From: Rapana venosa
Lineage: Eukaryota; Mollusca; Gastropoda; Neogastropoda; Muricidae
Length of the DNA: 64,000 nucleotides
Assembly: GCA_028751875.1 (NCBI GenBank)
Contig: CM054143.1
Coordinates: 66,643,103-66,707,102 of the forward strand
Direction of reading: 5' to 3'
In this document: piece after piece, positions 1 to 11,464 of the stretch
Layout: the number at the start of each line of letters is the position of its first letter
Numbering within the stretch: position 1 is the first letter of the stretch
Translations under genes and position numbers: made by a program
Notes under the pieces: model-generated
The model's input: only the letters and a program-made list of their open reading frames with translations
Told to the model about the DNA's origin: nothing
Database searches by the model: none

Positions 1-150
1 ACAAACCTTTAAGAGTAGACTTGACAATCATTGGAAACACCTACCTATCTAAATGAACGAAAAGTGCCAAAATAAAGCTGTATACTTTGCTAGCCACGCA
101 TGACGATCAAACAAATGTCCTAATGTTTTACCAGACTACAGAACCACAAA
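1..150 (+). mobile_element. 3-prime end of CR1-like LINE (noisy copy)
   Basis: The first ~60 bases match 19,262-19,325, which encode the C-terminal end of a CR1-type reverse transcriptase (residues like TFKSRLDNHWKHLP). The next ~90 bases match the flank after the element. Only the extreme 3-prime end lies in the window. Small insertions break the frame. Confidence 0.65.
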
Positions 151-493
151 ACAGACTACTGTTCTCAAACATGGATCAAGTCAAGTGACATGGTGATTCC
201 CCCAGTATGAGCTGAGTGAGTGCAGTGTTCAGTAATTCAACAATCTCAGGATGCCAGAGCTGAAGAAGCGCCAAAACACTACAACAAACCTATAAAAGCA
301 GTGATACATCAGCATCTGATCTCGCAGCAGGCAGGTCTTTGTAACATATACCCTGGCCAGAGAAGGGAGAGGTACAGGTAATGAATGTTTGGGAAGACTT
401 CTGGCAGCATGATTCCAAGCACATTCTCAGATTGCTGTTTAAGGCAGGATTGTAGGAAAAAAAAAAAAAAACCCGAATTTGGAAAAACTGGAA

Positions 494-925
494 ACAGTGA
501 CTGCAGATGACCAGCCCACCAAGACTGAAACTGACTGCAGATGACCAGCCACCAAGACTGAACTGACATAGCAGATGACCAGAGCCACCTAAGACTGGAA
601 ACTGACTGCAGATGACCAGCCCCAAGACCTGGAAACAGTGACAGTACAGATACCAGCACCACCAAGACTGGAAACTGACTGCCAGATTACCAGTCCACAA
701 GATGGGGAAACAGTCACTTCAGATGACCAGCCACCAAGACAAATGTAAACTAGACAGCATATGACAGACCACCAAGACTGGACTACAGTGACTGCAATGA
801 CAAATCCCACCAAGACTGGAAACTTACGTGCAGATAACCAGCCACCAAGACTGGGAACTGAACTGCAGATGACCAGCCACCAATACTTGGAAACAGTGAC
901 CAGCAGAAGACCAGCCACCAAGGTG
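494..925. repeat. 34/36-bp minisatellite, noisy copy
   Basis: About 12 imperfect units with the core gactgcagatgaccagccac, followed by caagactggaaact. It is the same array as 19,694-20,120 but most units carry one or more indels. Confidence 0.8.
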
Positions 926-1552
926 CATAGAGATTCCCTAGCTTTAAGGTCAGGATATAGAATTTTCATTGAAGGTAGTTTAGGTCTTTTCCCGACATAA
1001 TCACCCGACAGCTCTTACACCCATAAGTGGGGTTTGCTGAGGGGACTTTAGAGACTTTGACACTCACACACTGTGATATACAAGTCAAACCACATTAAAA
1101 TGAATTTGATGCAGATATTGAGGGTTTTGTATAAACATAGATTAGTAAATTACTTAACACAACACAACATGCGCCTGTTACTAGGGTATGGTTGTTACTC
1201 TCAGGATGCAAGTTGGTTCAAGGTATGTGTTAGTAAAAAGTGTAGAGAACAAGCTAAGTGAAATATAACCCCACTGAAGTCTATTCTAATGCATACACAG
1301 TAGTTTCCTTATCAATACCTGATGATGACAGCATTAAGTAAATGTTTAAGACTGTAAGTGAGGCACTTTCAGTGTCAAGGTTCACTGAAGCATGGCTCAA
1401 TTATGTTCAAGATGCCATATTGCCTCACTGAAGAGATTGAAGATTTTAAAAAATGTAGTTTTTGTAAATCTCTCAATTTTGTTACAGCTGCCACATTGTC
1501 TTTAATTTATGATCATAAAGTTTTGAAGGAAATTTTTGGGTTGAATTTTCAG

Positions 1553-1666
1553 GGGGACTGTGAGCCCAGGTGACCCTGGACCTACCAGCAGAAGAACACA
1601 AGTTTGCCAGGAACATACTGGCCTAAAGCTGCAGGACCTCAAGCGAGTAGCCTCTCACAAAAAAAG
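1553..1666 (+). pseudogene. PFDN4: PFDN4 exon 2, noisy duplicate
   Basis: This is the counterpart of the clean exon at 20,704-20,811, preceded by the same acceptor (ttgaattttcag) and followed by the same putative donor (aaaggtcaaa). It is 114 nt against 108 nt in the clean copy. Several single-base insertions and losses break the prefoldin frame, so no continuous product is encoded. The flanking introns have the same error density, so this looks like sequencing error or a wholly unconstrained copy rather than a gene that first lost function. Exon 1 is not in this copy because the window begins inside intron 1. Confidence 0.7.
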
Positions 1667-1735
1667 GTCAAAAGTATTAAAACTTTACAAGTTACAGCTG
1701 TCAGTGCAGGGAGAGCCCAGCGGGGACAGATCGTA

Positions 1736-2990
1736 ATAGAGAACATTCTTCTGTCCTCTGTGTGTACTGTATATAACTGTGCATCTGTTCCCTCCTCTAG
1801 TGTACTGTAGAGACTGTCTTCTGTCCCTGGGGTGTGTACAGTAGAGACAGTCCTCTTCTAGTGTACTGTATAGAACTGTCTTCTGTCCTCTGTGTGTACT
1901 GTAGAGAACTGTCCCTTCTACCATACTGTTGTGACTGTAGAGAACTATCTTCTTTGTGCCCCGTCTGTGTGTACAGTAGAGAACTGTCTTTCTGTCCACT
2001 TTCGTGTATCAGTAGAGAAGCTATCTTCTGACCAATCATGTGAGGTACAATAGAGAACAATCTTCTGTCTCTAGTGGTACAGTAGAAACTGTCTTCTGTC
2101 CTCTGGAGTGTACAGTAAGAAACTGTCTTCTGTCCCTCATGTGTGCTACAGTAATAGAACTGTCTTCTGTCCATCGTCTGTGTACTGTAAGAGAACAGTC
2201 TTCTTTCCTCTCTTGTTGTACTGTAAAGATAACTGTCTTCTGCCTCTGTTGTACTGTAAGAACTAGTCTTCTGTCCTCTCTTTGTTACTGGTAGGAGGGT
2301 GGGGGTAGGGGGAGAACTGTCTTCTGATCCTCTGAGTGTAACTGTAGAGAACTGTCTTACTGTCCACTATGTACAGTAAGAACAGATCTTCTGCCTCTTT
2401 GTGTACAGAAAGAACTGTCTTCTGTCCTCTGTGTGTACAGTAGAGAACTGTCCTTCTGTCCACTGAGGTACATGTAGAGAAACTGTCCTTAGCTGTCCTC
2501 CTGTTTGTACAGTTATAGAACTGTCTCTGTGTGTACAATTAGGAGAACTTGTCTTCTGACCTCTGTGGTGAACCTTAGAGAACTGTCTTCTGTCTCTTTG
2601 ATAGTTACTGAGAGAAGCGTGTCTCCTCGATGTGTGTCTGTAGAGAATCTGTCTTCTCTTTGTGTAACAGTGGGGACAGATTTTATAGAGAACTGTCTTC
2701 ACTGTGTGGTACAGTTTGGACAGAATTTATAAGAGAACATGTCTGATCCTCTGTGTACTGTAGAGACTGTCTCTAGATCCTCCTCTGTGTAACTGTAGAG
2801 TAAACGTCTTCTGTCCTCTCTGATGAACTGGTAGAGAACTGTCTTCTGTCCTCTATTGTGTACTTGTAGAGAACTAGTCTTCTGTCCACCTGTGTACTGT
2901 AGAAGTAACTGTCTTTCTGTCCTCTCTGTGTGTACTATTAAAAGAACATGTCTCGTCCTACTGTGTGTACAGTGGGGACAGACTTATATC
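1736..2990. repeat. 33-bp minisatellite, noisy and longer copy
   Basis: Degenerate units of the form tagagaactgtcttctgtcc + tctgtgtgtactg run for ~1.25 kb, against ~0.69 kb in the clean array at 20,873-21,558. Units vary in length because of indels. The array starts about 70 nt after the PFDN4 exon 2 copy. Confidence 0.85.
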
Positions 2991-5479
2991 GAGTTCTGAC
3001 TACCTTCATGCTCTGGTGTGTAGTGGTGACAGAGATAGGCTATATATCTGTAGATATGCCTTGTGTCTTGAACTGTGTGTGAAACAGGTGGAGGAACCAA
3101 GTAGCTAGTAGGAGCAGGGAGCATTGGTTGTCCTAATGAATAAGAAGGGTGCAGGTTTTTGAGTGACACGCACCATGAGCATCAGGGGAATGTTCCCAGC
3201 GAGGCATTGCAAGGTTTTCCTATTCCTGCAGCCCTGGATGGGGTTTATCACTATCCTGTGGTGTCAGAAGCATGCATAAACAATCCATTGCACTCAGTTG
3301 TAAAACCTCTCCAAGTTTTTGAAGAAGATTAAGATCTACCATTCCCATTCCCGCATGATATGTATAACAGGTAGAACATGCCCAGGCAAGTCAGTAGAAC
3401 TACCGACCTGGAGGGATGGCTTCACCAGGAATGCCCTTGCCATGTCACACCTGCCTGCAGGTGAGTGTGGTGCCACAATGACTTTTCAAGGAGTGAAGGT
3501 AGAAGATGCTGTGATGACTGGTCAAGTGCTCTGAGATCTCATGAAAACACCACAGTGTCCCACTGTGTATTAAGACCTTGAGGATCTGGGGGTCTTTGTT
3601 TGTTTTAGAATTCCATATTTATTCCCTTTCCTATGTTTATTCTCAATTTGAAGTAAAGATGTATCAAGTTTTTATAGCTTATTGAATAGAGCTGGGTCAG
3701 TCTCTGGAAATGGGGGGTCCAAAAGTGTGTCAGAGGAGGTCAATAAAATAAAACTGTTCAGTATTTCACCCAAAAAATGACTTCCACATTCAGTATAACT
3801 ACTTACCTGATGACATTTAGTAATTTTTACAGCTAATAACAATTGTGTGCGCTTGGTGTTGTGGGTGGGTCACAATAGGTCAACCGTCATCCTCCCTGAT
3901 GGTAACGTGGATCCATTACAGCCAAGGTACAAGTCTAATGCTAATTGTTATTTCTACATTTAGAATGACAGTAATTTAGTTTAAAAAAAAACAACATAAC
4001 AGAGTTTCTGTGGATATCAGAAGACAACATAATTAAAAGATGGTATTAAAACATTTATTTACAAACATTGTGTTATAGCCAGTCCGCAATTAGAACATTA
4101 ATTAAAAAATATATAATTGTAAGCATCATGGCCACATTCAATGGTGTCTCTAGGATCAGATTACAATATAGCACTAGTATAAATGACATAGAAAGATCAT
4201 TTTAAGTTATGTAGAATTTTACATGCAGTTTCTGACTTTTGTAGAAATCTTTGATGTAATAGTTGGAACGACCTTGATGGTAACAATCCATGGACACTCG
4301 TTTGCCATTCCCTCCTCAAAACAACATCAAAAATCTGGCATTTTAGTAAGTCTACATAAGTCCAAAAGAAGTAAAGAAGTCCCAACTTTAAGCTATTGTA
4401 GTATTTACAGTGCAGATCAGTACTTTTGTAAAGAAATCCTTGATGTACATGGACAACTCCATGTAGAAACTGAGATACTCCCCCCCCTGATGGTGAACAA
4501 TGAAACCATGAAGAAGAACAACCAGTACCATTTTAATGCTGGTGTTTTGTTCCTCATAACCCATTGAGCGCACTTGAAACAACAATTGTGTGTATTACGG
4601 TGGGATCTTGTGATTTGGCTCGAGTGAAATTTGTAATGTTCAATTCTTCCCACTAACACGCAAAAATATATAGTCTGATATCATTTTTAATATCCTCATT
4701 TCCGTAACATGGACCCCTATGAAGGCTTGTTACAAAAACGATCCATAATATCAAACAATATTCCACAAAGTTATTAGCAAATACATTGCTCTTTGGATCA
4801 AATATAGCTTCGATCTTTATCATGTATTATGAACTGGGGACAACTCAATTGCATAGTTGGGTCAACAGGGGCACCCTTGATTAATGTCACTTGTGGACAC
4901 CGTCATGTTATCATGTCAAGGTAAAAAAATACAATTCGAATTTCACACATGCAGCAACATGTTTTCAAGTTAAAACCACCATGCTTTTATAAGTTCAAGT
5001 TTATGTCTAACAGTTCGTGTATTGATTTTTTAATTTAAGGCAAAAGCATTTTGGTACTTTAATTACCAATACATTTCATAACCCTTTTCATTGTCACAAA
5101 TGCGTGCTCTGAACATGCTTTCAGTACTCTAATTTTGGGTTTTCTACATCATTCAGACAGACAGATTGAAGACTGTACTCTATGGGTTTTATTTCAATGT
5201 ATGTCGATGTGCCTGTGTTGGAGGAAATAATTAATTTGGGGGAGTTATTAATGCCCAAACAGCAATATTTTGAAAGACGGTACCCCTCTGTTGACCCGCT
5301 TTCTGAGAGCTCGACCCTGCTTTTCCCATGAATGTGTGACAGTCCTTGCCTTTTAGTTTTAAAGAAGTAAAAACCAACCTTTTCCAAATCTGCACTGTTT
5401 GACACCCAGTTGTAGTTTTGGCATGCCACGTTGTGTGTTGTGCATGCCCGAGTTTGAGTGTGTTTTATAATATATATTT
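2991..5479. other. No recognised gene; AT-rich unique sequence
   Basis: The longest open frame (4,223-4,567, +, 114 codons) resembles no family I recognise and has no convincing splice context. Base composition and sequence quality look ordinary from ~3.2 kb on. The block does not match the sequence that follows the 33-bp array in the clean copy (21,559 onward), so the similarity ends at the minisatellite. Confidence 0.5.
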
Positions 5480-5842
5480 ATTTTATTTATTCTTTTATAT
5501 CGAGTGAAAATGGAATAAACACCTAAATGTGTGTTTTTTTACATCCAGTCCCCGTGTGTAAGCGGTTTTGAGAAATCTGTCATCTATTCCACCCAGGCAC
5601 ACAATGGCCTACTCATACAAAAACGTAAATGGATTTAACGGTGCGCAAGATGTTCTGCATAGGCGTTCGACTACAAGGGGCCTTACGATTTTATAGTCTC
5701 ATCCAAGAGACTTTGGGAGAGTGGAGTCGGTATCTGAGTAACTCTAGGGGAAAAATATACCTTGAAAACGGTAATCGAACCCGGGTTCGTCAAATAGCGA
5801 ACGCAATGTTCTAACCAACTAGGCTATCCGGATATTTTGTGA
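5480..5842 (-). mobile_element. tRNA-derived SINE, family A, near full length
   Basis: Read on the - strand, the element starts near 5,840 with a tRNA-like head. The A box is TAGCCTAGTTGG and the B box is GGTTCGATTAC, a near match to the pol III B-box consensus. A ~250-bp body follows, then a 3-prime end containing ACTGGATGTAAAAAA and an AATAAATAAAATAAATA-type tail. Related copies or fragments lie at 11,115-11,290, 17,196-17,325, 43,952-44,065, 45,890-45,990, 48,590-49,725 and 50,346-50,600. The anticodon stem cannot fold as a functional tRNA, so this is a SINE promoter and not a tRNA gene. Confidence 0.8.
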
Positions 5843-6234
5843 TTTGTGTGTTGATGTGTGTTGTGTGCTGTGTGTGTAAAATTGTGTTTTTGTGTGTGCC
5901 TGCCTTGTGAGTGCCTGCTTGTGTGTTTGCAGAAAGAGTCTGATATGAAGTCTTCAGTATCTTGAGATTAGTTCTGATGTTGGAAGATGAGGCAGCAGTG
6001 TCCCATATCCATTGCAACGTCACCATAATAAAAAAAAAAGGGGATATAAATAATTTCCCTTCCCCTTGGTCTCAGACTTCCAGGCAGTGACAGCTACTTT
6101 CACACTGACGCCTATTGTCAGGAAGCAGTGAGGGTGCTTACTGCAGAAACAGCAGCCATTAAATTGGGTGTGTTTAAGGAAGCTTGACCCCGCAGTTCTT
6201 TAAAAATATTAGTGTTTGTAATATGCAAGATTGA
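5843..6234. other. Intergenic spacer, TG-rich then unique
   Basis: A TG-rich stretch (5,840-5,930) is followed by unique sequence. I see no gene or element here. Confidence 0.4.
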
Positions 6235-6900
6235 CAGAATCAACAGCTTGTTTACATTACAGGGTAGAGTTTGTATCTCATAAACCACAAACGGCTGGCA
6301 GACATTACAAGGTCACTGCTTGGCCTGTGACATTTACAGGGTCACTGCCGGCCTGTGACAATTACATGGTCAGTGTTTTGAATCTCATAAACCAGCACTG
6401 CTGGCAGACATTATCAGGGTCTACTGCTGGCTGACATTAACAGGGTCTCTGCTTTGCCTGACATTACAGGGTCCTTGCTGGCTGAATTACAAGGTCGCTG
6501 CTAGGCTGACATACAGTCAGTGTTGTAGACTAATAACCACACGGCTGGCTGACATTAACAGGGTCCACTGCTGGCTGGCATTACAGGGTCAGTGTAGAGA
6601 ATCTCAAGTACCACATACGGCTGGCTGACATTACAGGTCACTGCTTGGCTGGCATTACAGGGTCAGTGTTGTATCACATAGACCACTACTAACTGCAGTC
6701 TGACAATAACAGGACACTGGCATGGTCTGACATAAACAGTGTCACTACTGGCAGACATTAACAGGGTCACTGCCGGCTGCATTACAGGTACAGTGTTGTT
6801 CTTATAAACCCAACACTTCTGCTTGACATTACGAGGGAAATCACAGCTGGCTGACATACATGGTTTCCACTGCTGGACTGACATCACAGGGTCAGTGTTA
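6235..6900. repeat. Noisy minisatellite, ~24-bp core
   Basis: Repeated ggctgacattacagggtcac + tgct units are interspersed with a longer variant that adds a block like cagtgttgaatctcataaac + cacac. Unit lengths are irregular because of indels. Two or three further units of the same family occur 3.3 kb away at 10,265-10,365. Confidence 0.75.
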
Positions 6901-6904
6901 TAAT

Positions 6905-7095
6905 AAAATAATTAATGAATAAATTAAAATTTGATAGCGCTATATACTCGCAAGAGACACAATCGAGGCTCTTCTGCATTCAGCATATTCGTCTCAGAGT
7001 CAAGCAGACACTAAACTAATCAAAATCTTAGAATCAAAATTCAAAATGTACACACAGCACACACACAAATATATCAACACGAAAGATAAAAAAAA
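6905..7095 (-). mobile_element. L2-like LINE 3-prime tail, decayed
   Basis: The stretch around tttgatagcgctatata, followed by caagag...cgaggctcttctgcattcagcatatt, corresponds to the antisense of the L2-like 3-prime end seen at 23,700-23,802 (GCGCTATATAAATT preceded by CAAGCGCTTCGATTTG). CA-rich sequence follows, as expected for the antisense of the family's TG tract. Confidence 0.5.
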
Positions 7096-10000
7096 CATTT
7101 CACACACACTACAAACAGGTGTAGGCTTTGCTTAGTGGTAATGTTATTTGGTACTCAGTTGAAGCAGTGTGGCAGGTTGAGAATGAAAGAGGAAAAATTG
7201 TTATGTTTGAACAAATATGTCTTGAGATCTGGAGATATTTAAACAATGGTAACAATAAGTGTAGAGGAAACTCTGTCGAAGTAGAGAGAGTAAGAGTAGT
7301 TCCCAGATAGGGATGGACCAATAAATAGAGAAAGTAGCGACAGACGTCAAGTAACGGTGAGACTGGGTGAATCTATGGTATATCGTAAGCACAATGGTAC
7401 ACAGCAGGAAGCATGAGAAAGGAACTACGAAAGAACATGTACAGTTGAAGACATTCACAAAGTAAGGGATGTTGCTTAATGGAGTGAAGGAACATTTGTA
7501 ACATGTAGGGTACTAGATCTTATAGTTACTCTCTGAGGCAACAGTGCAACCAGTGGAGAGATCTCTAAGGAGAGGGAGTTAAATTGGTGTATCAGATTTT
7601 TTTTTTCCAATGAGGACTAGGCGAAAGAGTCTGCAGACTTTTAGTAATACGTTGAAGGGAGCTGAATAGATGTTGCATGCAATATCGCAACTAAAAAGAG
7701 AATCGGCAATAAGTCCAGACGTTGAAGAGAATAAAGGTAGATGCAAGCAAGTTTGAGATGAAGCATCATGTGCGCGCGTGGTGATACTTTTAGATAGAGT
7801 TGCACTGATAAAAAATAGGCGGGAATTTAACGCTATGCCTATGTGTAAATTGATAAGTCAAGACAAACGACTGGCAGGTACTTGGTGAATAATTTTGCCT
7901 AAGACATTGTGTTGTGTATTACAACTCCTGATGGCTATCACATGCTAATGTGATTGAAGAGTAGAACTGATGTAATAGTCGGTCGTAGTAATACTATTAG
8001 AAGATTGTATGTAATGGAAGCTCGAGGTTGGCCCTACAAAGCATGGCTTCACTGATTATCTACAGTTAACTGATTAAGCATTGTTTAGTATCAATACGCA
8101 GTCTTGTGGATGTCATGAAAAGTAGTAAGGTTCCATCTTTAGTCCAAAGAGAAATAGAGCAAGATTATCAGTGAACACAATAGCTCGAATCCTGAGAGTC
8201 ATCAGAACTTAAAATTATATAGTTGGATATGATGACACTTAGAGTTATTATAAAATGAGGAAGTGAAGAACAAGTATAGATGAGTGAATAAAAACAGGAG
8301 CATCGATTGAAAGCTAGAATACCTCTGCGGACAAAATCGCCACACTACCAGTTCTTAGATCATGTAATTGACTAGTAACGTTTTCACTGCGACTGTCTGA
8401 AAGGTCGAATCAAAGTTTGAGGTATGAACTGAACCATGGAAGACAGCTGTAGCCAGTAACACCGAAATCGTTTATTTTTAGAATGGGAAGCGGGGAGAGA
8501 ATGGAAGAATTTGGAATTGGGAATCAAATAAGTGTCAAAAAGGCTGCAGAAAGAGTCGAGTAGAAGTGAGAAGGGTTAGAATTTCCTACACGAAGTCGAT
8601 TAAGGCAAGATAGTGAAGTGTAGATATAGTGTATGGAACTAGGGTAGTTCAGTGCTATGGATCTGACAGCTGATATGGGCTGACTGAATACACTCAGGAA
8701 GAAGACATGTGGATAGAATGGTGGAATATAGAGACTGACTTTTAGAACATACTTTTCGAAAGGACTATTAGAAGATAAACGGATAGGTATCAGGAAATCA
8801 AGTTTCTAGAAATTCCTTCAGAATGTGTAGGGTCAGAGGTCAATAGCTTCTTCTTTAAGAAAATAGGTAATAAACATATTGCAGTTTGATAGGATTATGG
8901 AGTAGACATTTGCTGGAAGAACAAGAGAATGAGGTCACTATTTCGTGATCGCGATAGAGGAGTATACAAGTTGAATGGTAAGTCACTGTACAAAAGAGAA
9001 GAAGTAGGATACAGGTCTGCGGGATTCCGAAGGTCCAACAATGATATTTATAGGTCATAAAATTTATACAGAAATTAGTCGTAAATTAATCTTTCACACA
9101 ATATGTTGGAAGAACGGAAATAGAGATGAGGATTAGTACCAGAGAAATTGGGGATCAGAACTGTCAGGCATGGAAGGAGTCTGATCTAAAATCATTACTG
9201 GATGCGGATTGTCTTACGTATTTTTGTCTAGAAAAATAATGCAGGGAATAAGTATAGAAAGTAATTATGTTCAGATAGGAGTTGTGCTGGAAGCAGTAGG
9301 CTTTAGCTTCACAAGATCCAAGAAGAGTAGTATGAGAGAGGAGACAGAGAGATTTTAATATACGTAAAGGCAATCTAAGAACTTGAAGAAGAGTTAGTAC
9401 TTTGTTTATTTATTCTAGACAAGAATTAAAAAGAATTAGACTTATTGTTAGATATGTAGACTTGTTTTTCAGGAAGAGCCTAGTTTGTGTTGAATTTTCA
9501 GCATTTTGTGTTTTTTCGCCACAAAGTATTGATAAGAAGGCCGACACTGGTAGCTGCCAATGTCGTATTGTACGCTTTGCAAAGCAGAGATAGATCGTTG
9601 GTTGTACCATGGTTGCACAGGACGCTGTCCTCGGCAGGAGACGGCATGTAAGAGGGAACGGTGGCATGGCTCATCAAGCAGTTTGGCTGAAGGAACAGTA
9701 TTGTAGCGTTTTCGAGAGGGTCAGATGTTTGACAGTAAGTTTAGATGATAAAGCGGTCGATGCAGCTTGTGCAGTAGAATAGTTTCAAGTTGTCTATACG
9801 ACTGTTTTAGTAGATTGCGACGGTTCACACATTTCTTCATTTCTGATAGATTTTGTCAATGATGAGGTAGAGAGCAAAGTAACTATCAGATATCGTATAA
9901 GAAATGTAGATTATTCATCAGTGTATATATATCATAAAGATGAAATCGGCAAATTCATTGTGGTCAGATGACATCTGTAATGTACCATTCAAAAATATGT

Positions 10001-10264
10001 CTCTGATATCTTTGTGTTAAGACTTCATTGACCTGTCATGCATGGTGAAGAGAGAGTGGAGTTGGAGACAAAAGAAAGCAGAATAGGAGCAGTTTAGACA
10101 TCTAAGTAAGAGTCAAGAGGTTGTCGAAGTGGAAGTAAAGTCAGCGCGAGAGTATAATAAAGACTTTTCTGGGAAGTAGAAGGCTATTAGTAGTACTATG
10201 AGTGACTGAATACTCTTAAGATGAATTTGGAAAGTATGGACTATGGTTATATCTACAAATAAAC
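7096..10264. other. 3.2-kb featureless purine-rich block
   Basis: No open frame above ~85 codons in either direction, no family homology, no repeat period that I can see, and no splice-flanked coding stretch. The + strand is rich in short aga/gaag/gta words. It is bracketed by pieces of the same minisatellite (6,235-6,900 and 10,265-10,365), so it may be an insertion or a badly read stretch of repeat. Confidence 0.4.
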
Positions 10265-10365
10265 AGAACAACGGCTGATCTGACAATTACTAGGGTACAA
10301 CTGCTGGCTGACTATCAGGAGTCTACATAGGCTGAGTGACATTAACACAGTCCAATTGTTTAAGT
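10265..10365. repeat. Remnant of the 6.2-kb minisatellite
   Basis: Two or three degenerate units (ctgctggctgactatcagga and similar) match the 6,235-6,900 array. Confidence 0.6.
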
Positions 10366-10532
10366 AATCTTACATGTAAACTCACAATGGGACTAAGTCC
10401 TTGAAAAAAAATGTTTGCTTGTGGGTACTCAACAAACAAAAAAGAGAAAAAAAGATTGAAGAGGAAGATACCCCCCCCCCAAAAAAATATAAATAAATAA
10501 ACCAATGATATAATGAAGGAAAACATAATGTG

Positions 10533-10539
10533 ATTGTTG

Positions 10540-10570
<31 letters not shown>

Positions 10571-10594
10571 TGGTGTGTGTTGTGTGTGTGTGTT

Positions 10595-10627
<33 letters not shown>
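10533..10627. repeat. (TG)n microsatellite
   Basis: Nearly pure GT dinucleotide run with occasional single-base interruptions, directly beside the tRNA/5S hybrid SINE. Confidence 0.95.
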
Positions 10628-10628
<1 letters not shown>

Positions 10629-10649
10629 AGGTTGGGACTACATTCTAAG

Positions 10650-10944
10650 GTAAGGTAAAGGTAAAGGAGTCCCATAACCTATAAGGTCGTAGGGGAGCGA
10701 GGCGTCAAAGACCTCACTTCTCTAGGGCCGCATATTGAGGGCGGCGCCCATCTCCTCTCCCTCGCTGCTTTACCTTCCTGACCCTAAAGAGGGCAGGTAC
10801 CCATTTACAGCTGGGTGAACTGGGAGAACTGTACTGAAGCCAAGGCGTGCAAACGGTCACCCATCCAACTGGTAACCACGCTCGACGCTGCTTAACTTGG
10901 CTGGGGGAAAGCGAGTGCTCCGACCACTGAGCTATCCCGTCCCC
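10650..10944 (-). mobile_element. Hybrid SINE: tRNA head + 5S-like promoter + RTE-like tail
   Basis: Read on the - strand from 10,944. First comes a tRNA-like head with A box ATAGCTCAGTGG and a following GGAGCACTCGC arm. It is joined directly to a stretch matching the 5S rRNA internal control region: AAGTTAAGCAGCGTCGAGCG (5S box A region), then GTGGTTACCAGTTGGATGGG and TGACCG (intermediate element and box C). A unique ~130-bp body follows. The 3-prime end has CCCCTACGACCTTATAGGTT + ATGGGA, then TTTACC-type simple repeats. This end resembles the antisense RTE-like LINE end at 44,066-44,110 (CCCCTACGACCCCGAAGG + GGGTTATGGGAG). Both tRNA- and 5S-derived SINEs are known; the fusion order and the LINE pairing here are read from sequence. 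It is not a 5S gene, because only the promoter part is present. Confidence 0.85.
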
Positions 10945-11037
10945 AAATCTAAGGGAAAGAAGTGTGTAAAAAGAAACTAACATGGTCAGCAAGATAGGTT
11001 ATTTCCCTTGACAACAGATGTTGGGCAGCAGAATTGA

Positions 11038-11105
11038 TCATACTAATAATGTATGAAATTTATATAGCGCTGAATCTTGTAAAGCAACAAATCAAAGCGC
11101 TCAGA
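11038..11105 (-). mobile_element. L2-like LINE 3-prime tail
   Basis: Antisense of the family 3-prime end: actaataatgtatgaaattt, then atatagcgctgaatcttgta, ending in caaatcaaagcgctc. The matching sense end is at 23,735-23,802. No coding part remains. Confidence 0.75.
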
Positions 11106-11114
11106 GGTTTTTAA

Positions 11115-11118
11115 AAAT

Positions 11119-11177
<59 letters not shown>

Positions 11178-11290
11178 GGATAATGGAATAAGTACTCATG
11201 TGCTTTTCCTTTTTTTTTTACATCCAGCCCCGTGTATGCGGTTTTGTAAATTTTGTCATCTGTTCCCATCATGATAGAAGCAGCCCCATT
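11115..11290 (-). mobile_element. SINE family A, 3-prime half, with expanded (TA)n
   Basis: cgaggataatggaataag through acatccagccccgtgtatgc to tgtcatctgttccca matches the 3-prime half of the 5,480-5,842 element. A (TA)n run of ~27 repeats (11,121-11,174) lies exactly where the A/T-rich SINE tail should be. It probably grew from that tail. Confidence 0.8.
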
Positions 11291-11464
11291 GTAGCAAATA
11301 TTTAGGTCCTTCACTTCTGTTGGGGCTGAAACACCTTTCACACAGAAATAACTAAGGTGCCAGTCTGTTTCTGACATCATTCAATTCTGCTCGTTTATTC
11401 CTGTCACTAGCACTATGCAATTCTGTGATTGCTATATTGCTATCACTGAAAGGTAAAGTGTTCC

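Larger units (their letters stand above)
1..2990. other. Noisy second copy of the 19.26-21.56 kb locus
   Basis: This segment follows 19,262-21,558 in the same order and orientation: CR1 LINE end, unique spacer, 34/36-bp minisatellite, intron sequence, PFDN4 exon 2, 33-bp minisatellite. It differs by very many single-base insertions and is about 700 bp longer, mostly in the last minisatellite. Errors are spread evenly over exon, intron and repeat, which is unlike selection-shaped divergence. I infer unpolished long-read sequence of the same or an allelic locus. A real but decayed duplication is the alternative. Confidence 0.8.

Noticed and set aside
4223..4567. 114-codon + strand frame
   Set aside because: No recognisable domain, no splice context, ordinary length for chance in AT-rich DNA of this size.
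5770..5842. tRNA gene on the - strand
   Set aside because: A and B boxes are good but the stems do not pair and the sequence continues into a repeated SINE body.
10880..10944. tRNA gene and 5S rRNA gene
   Set aside because: Only promoter-like parts are present, joined to each other and to a SINE body; neither can fold as a full tRNA or 5S rRNA.
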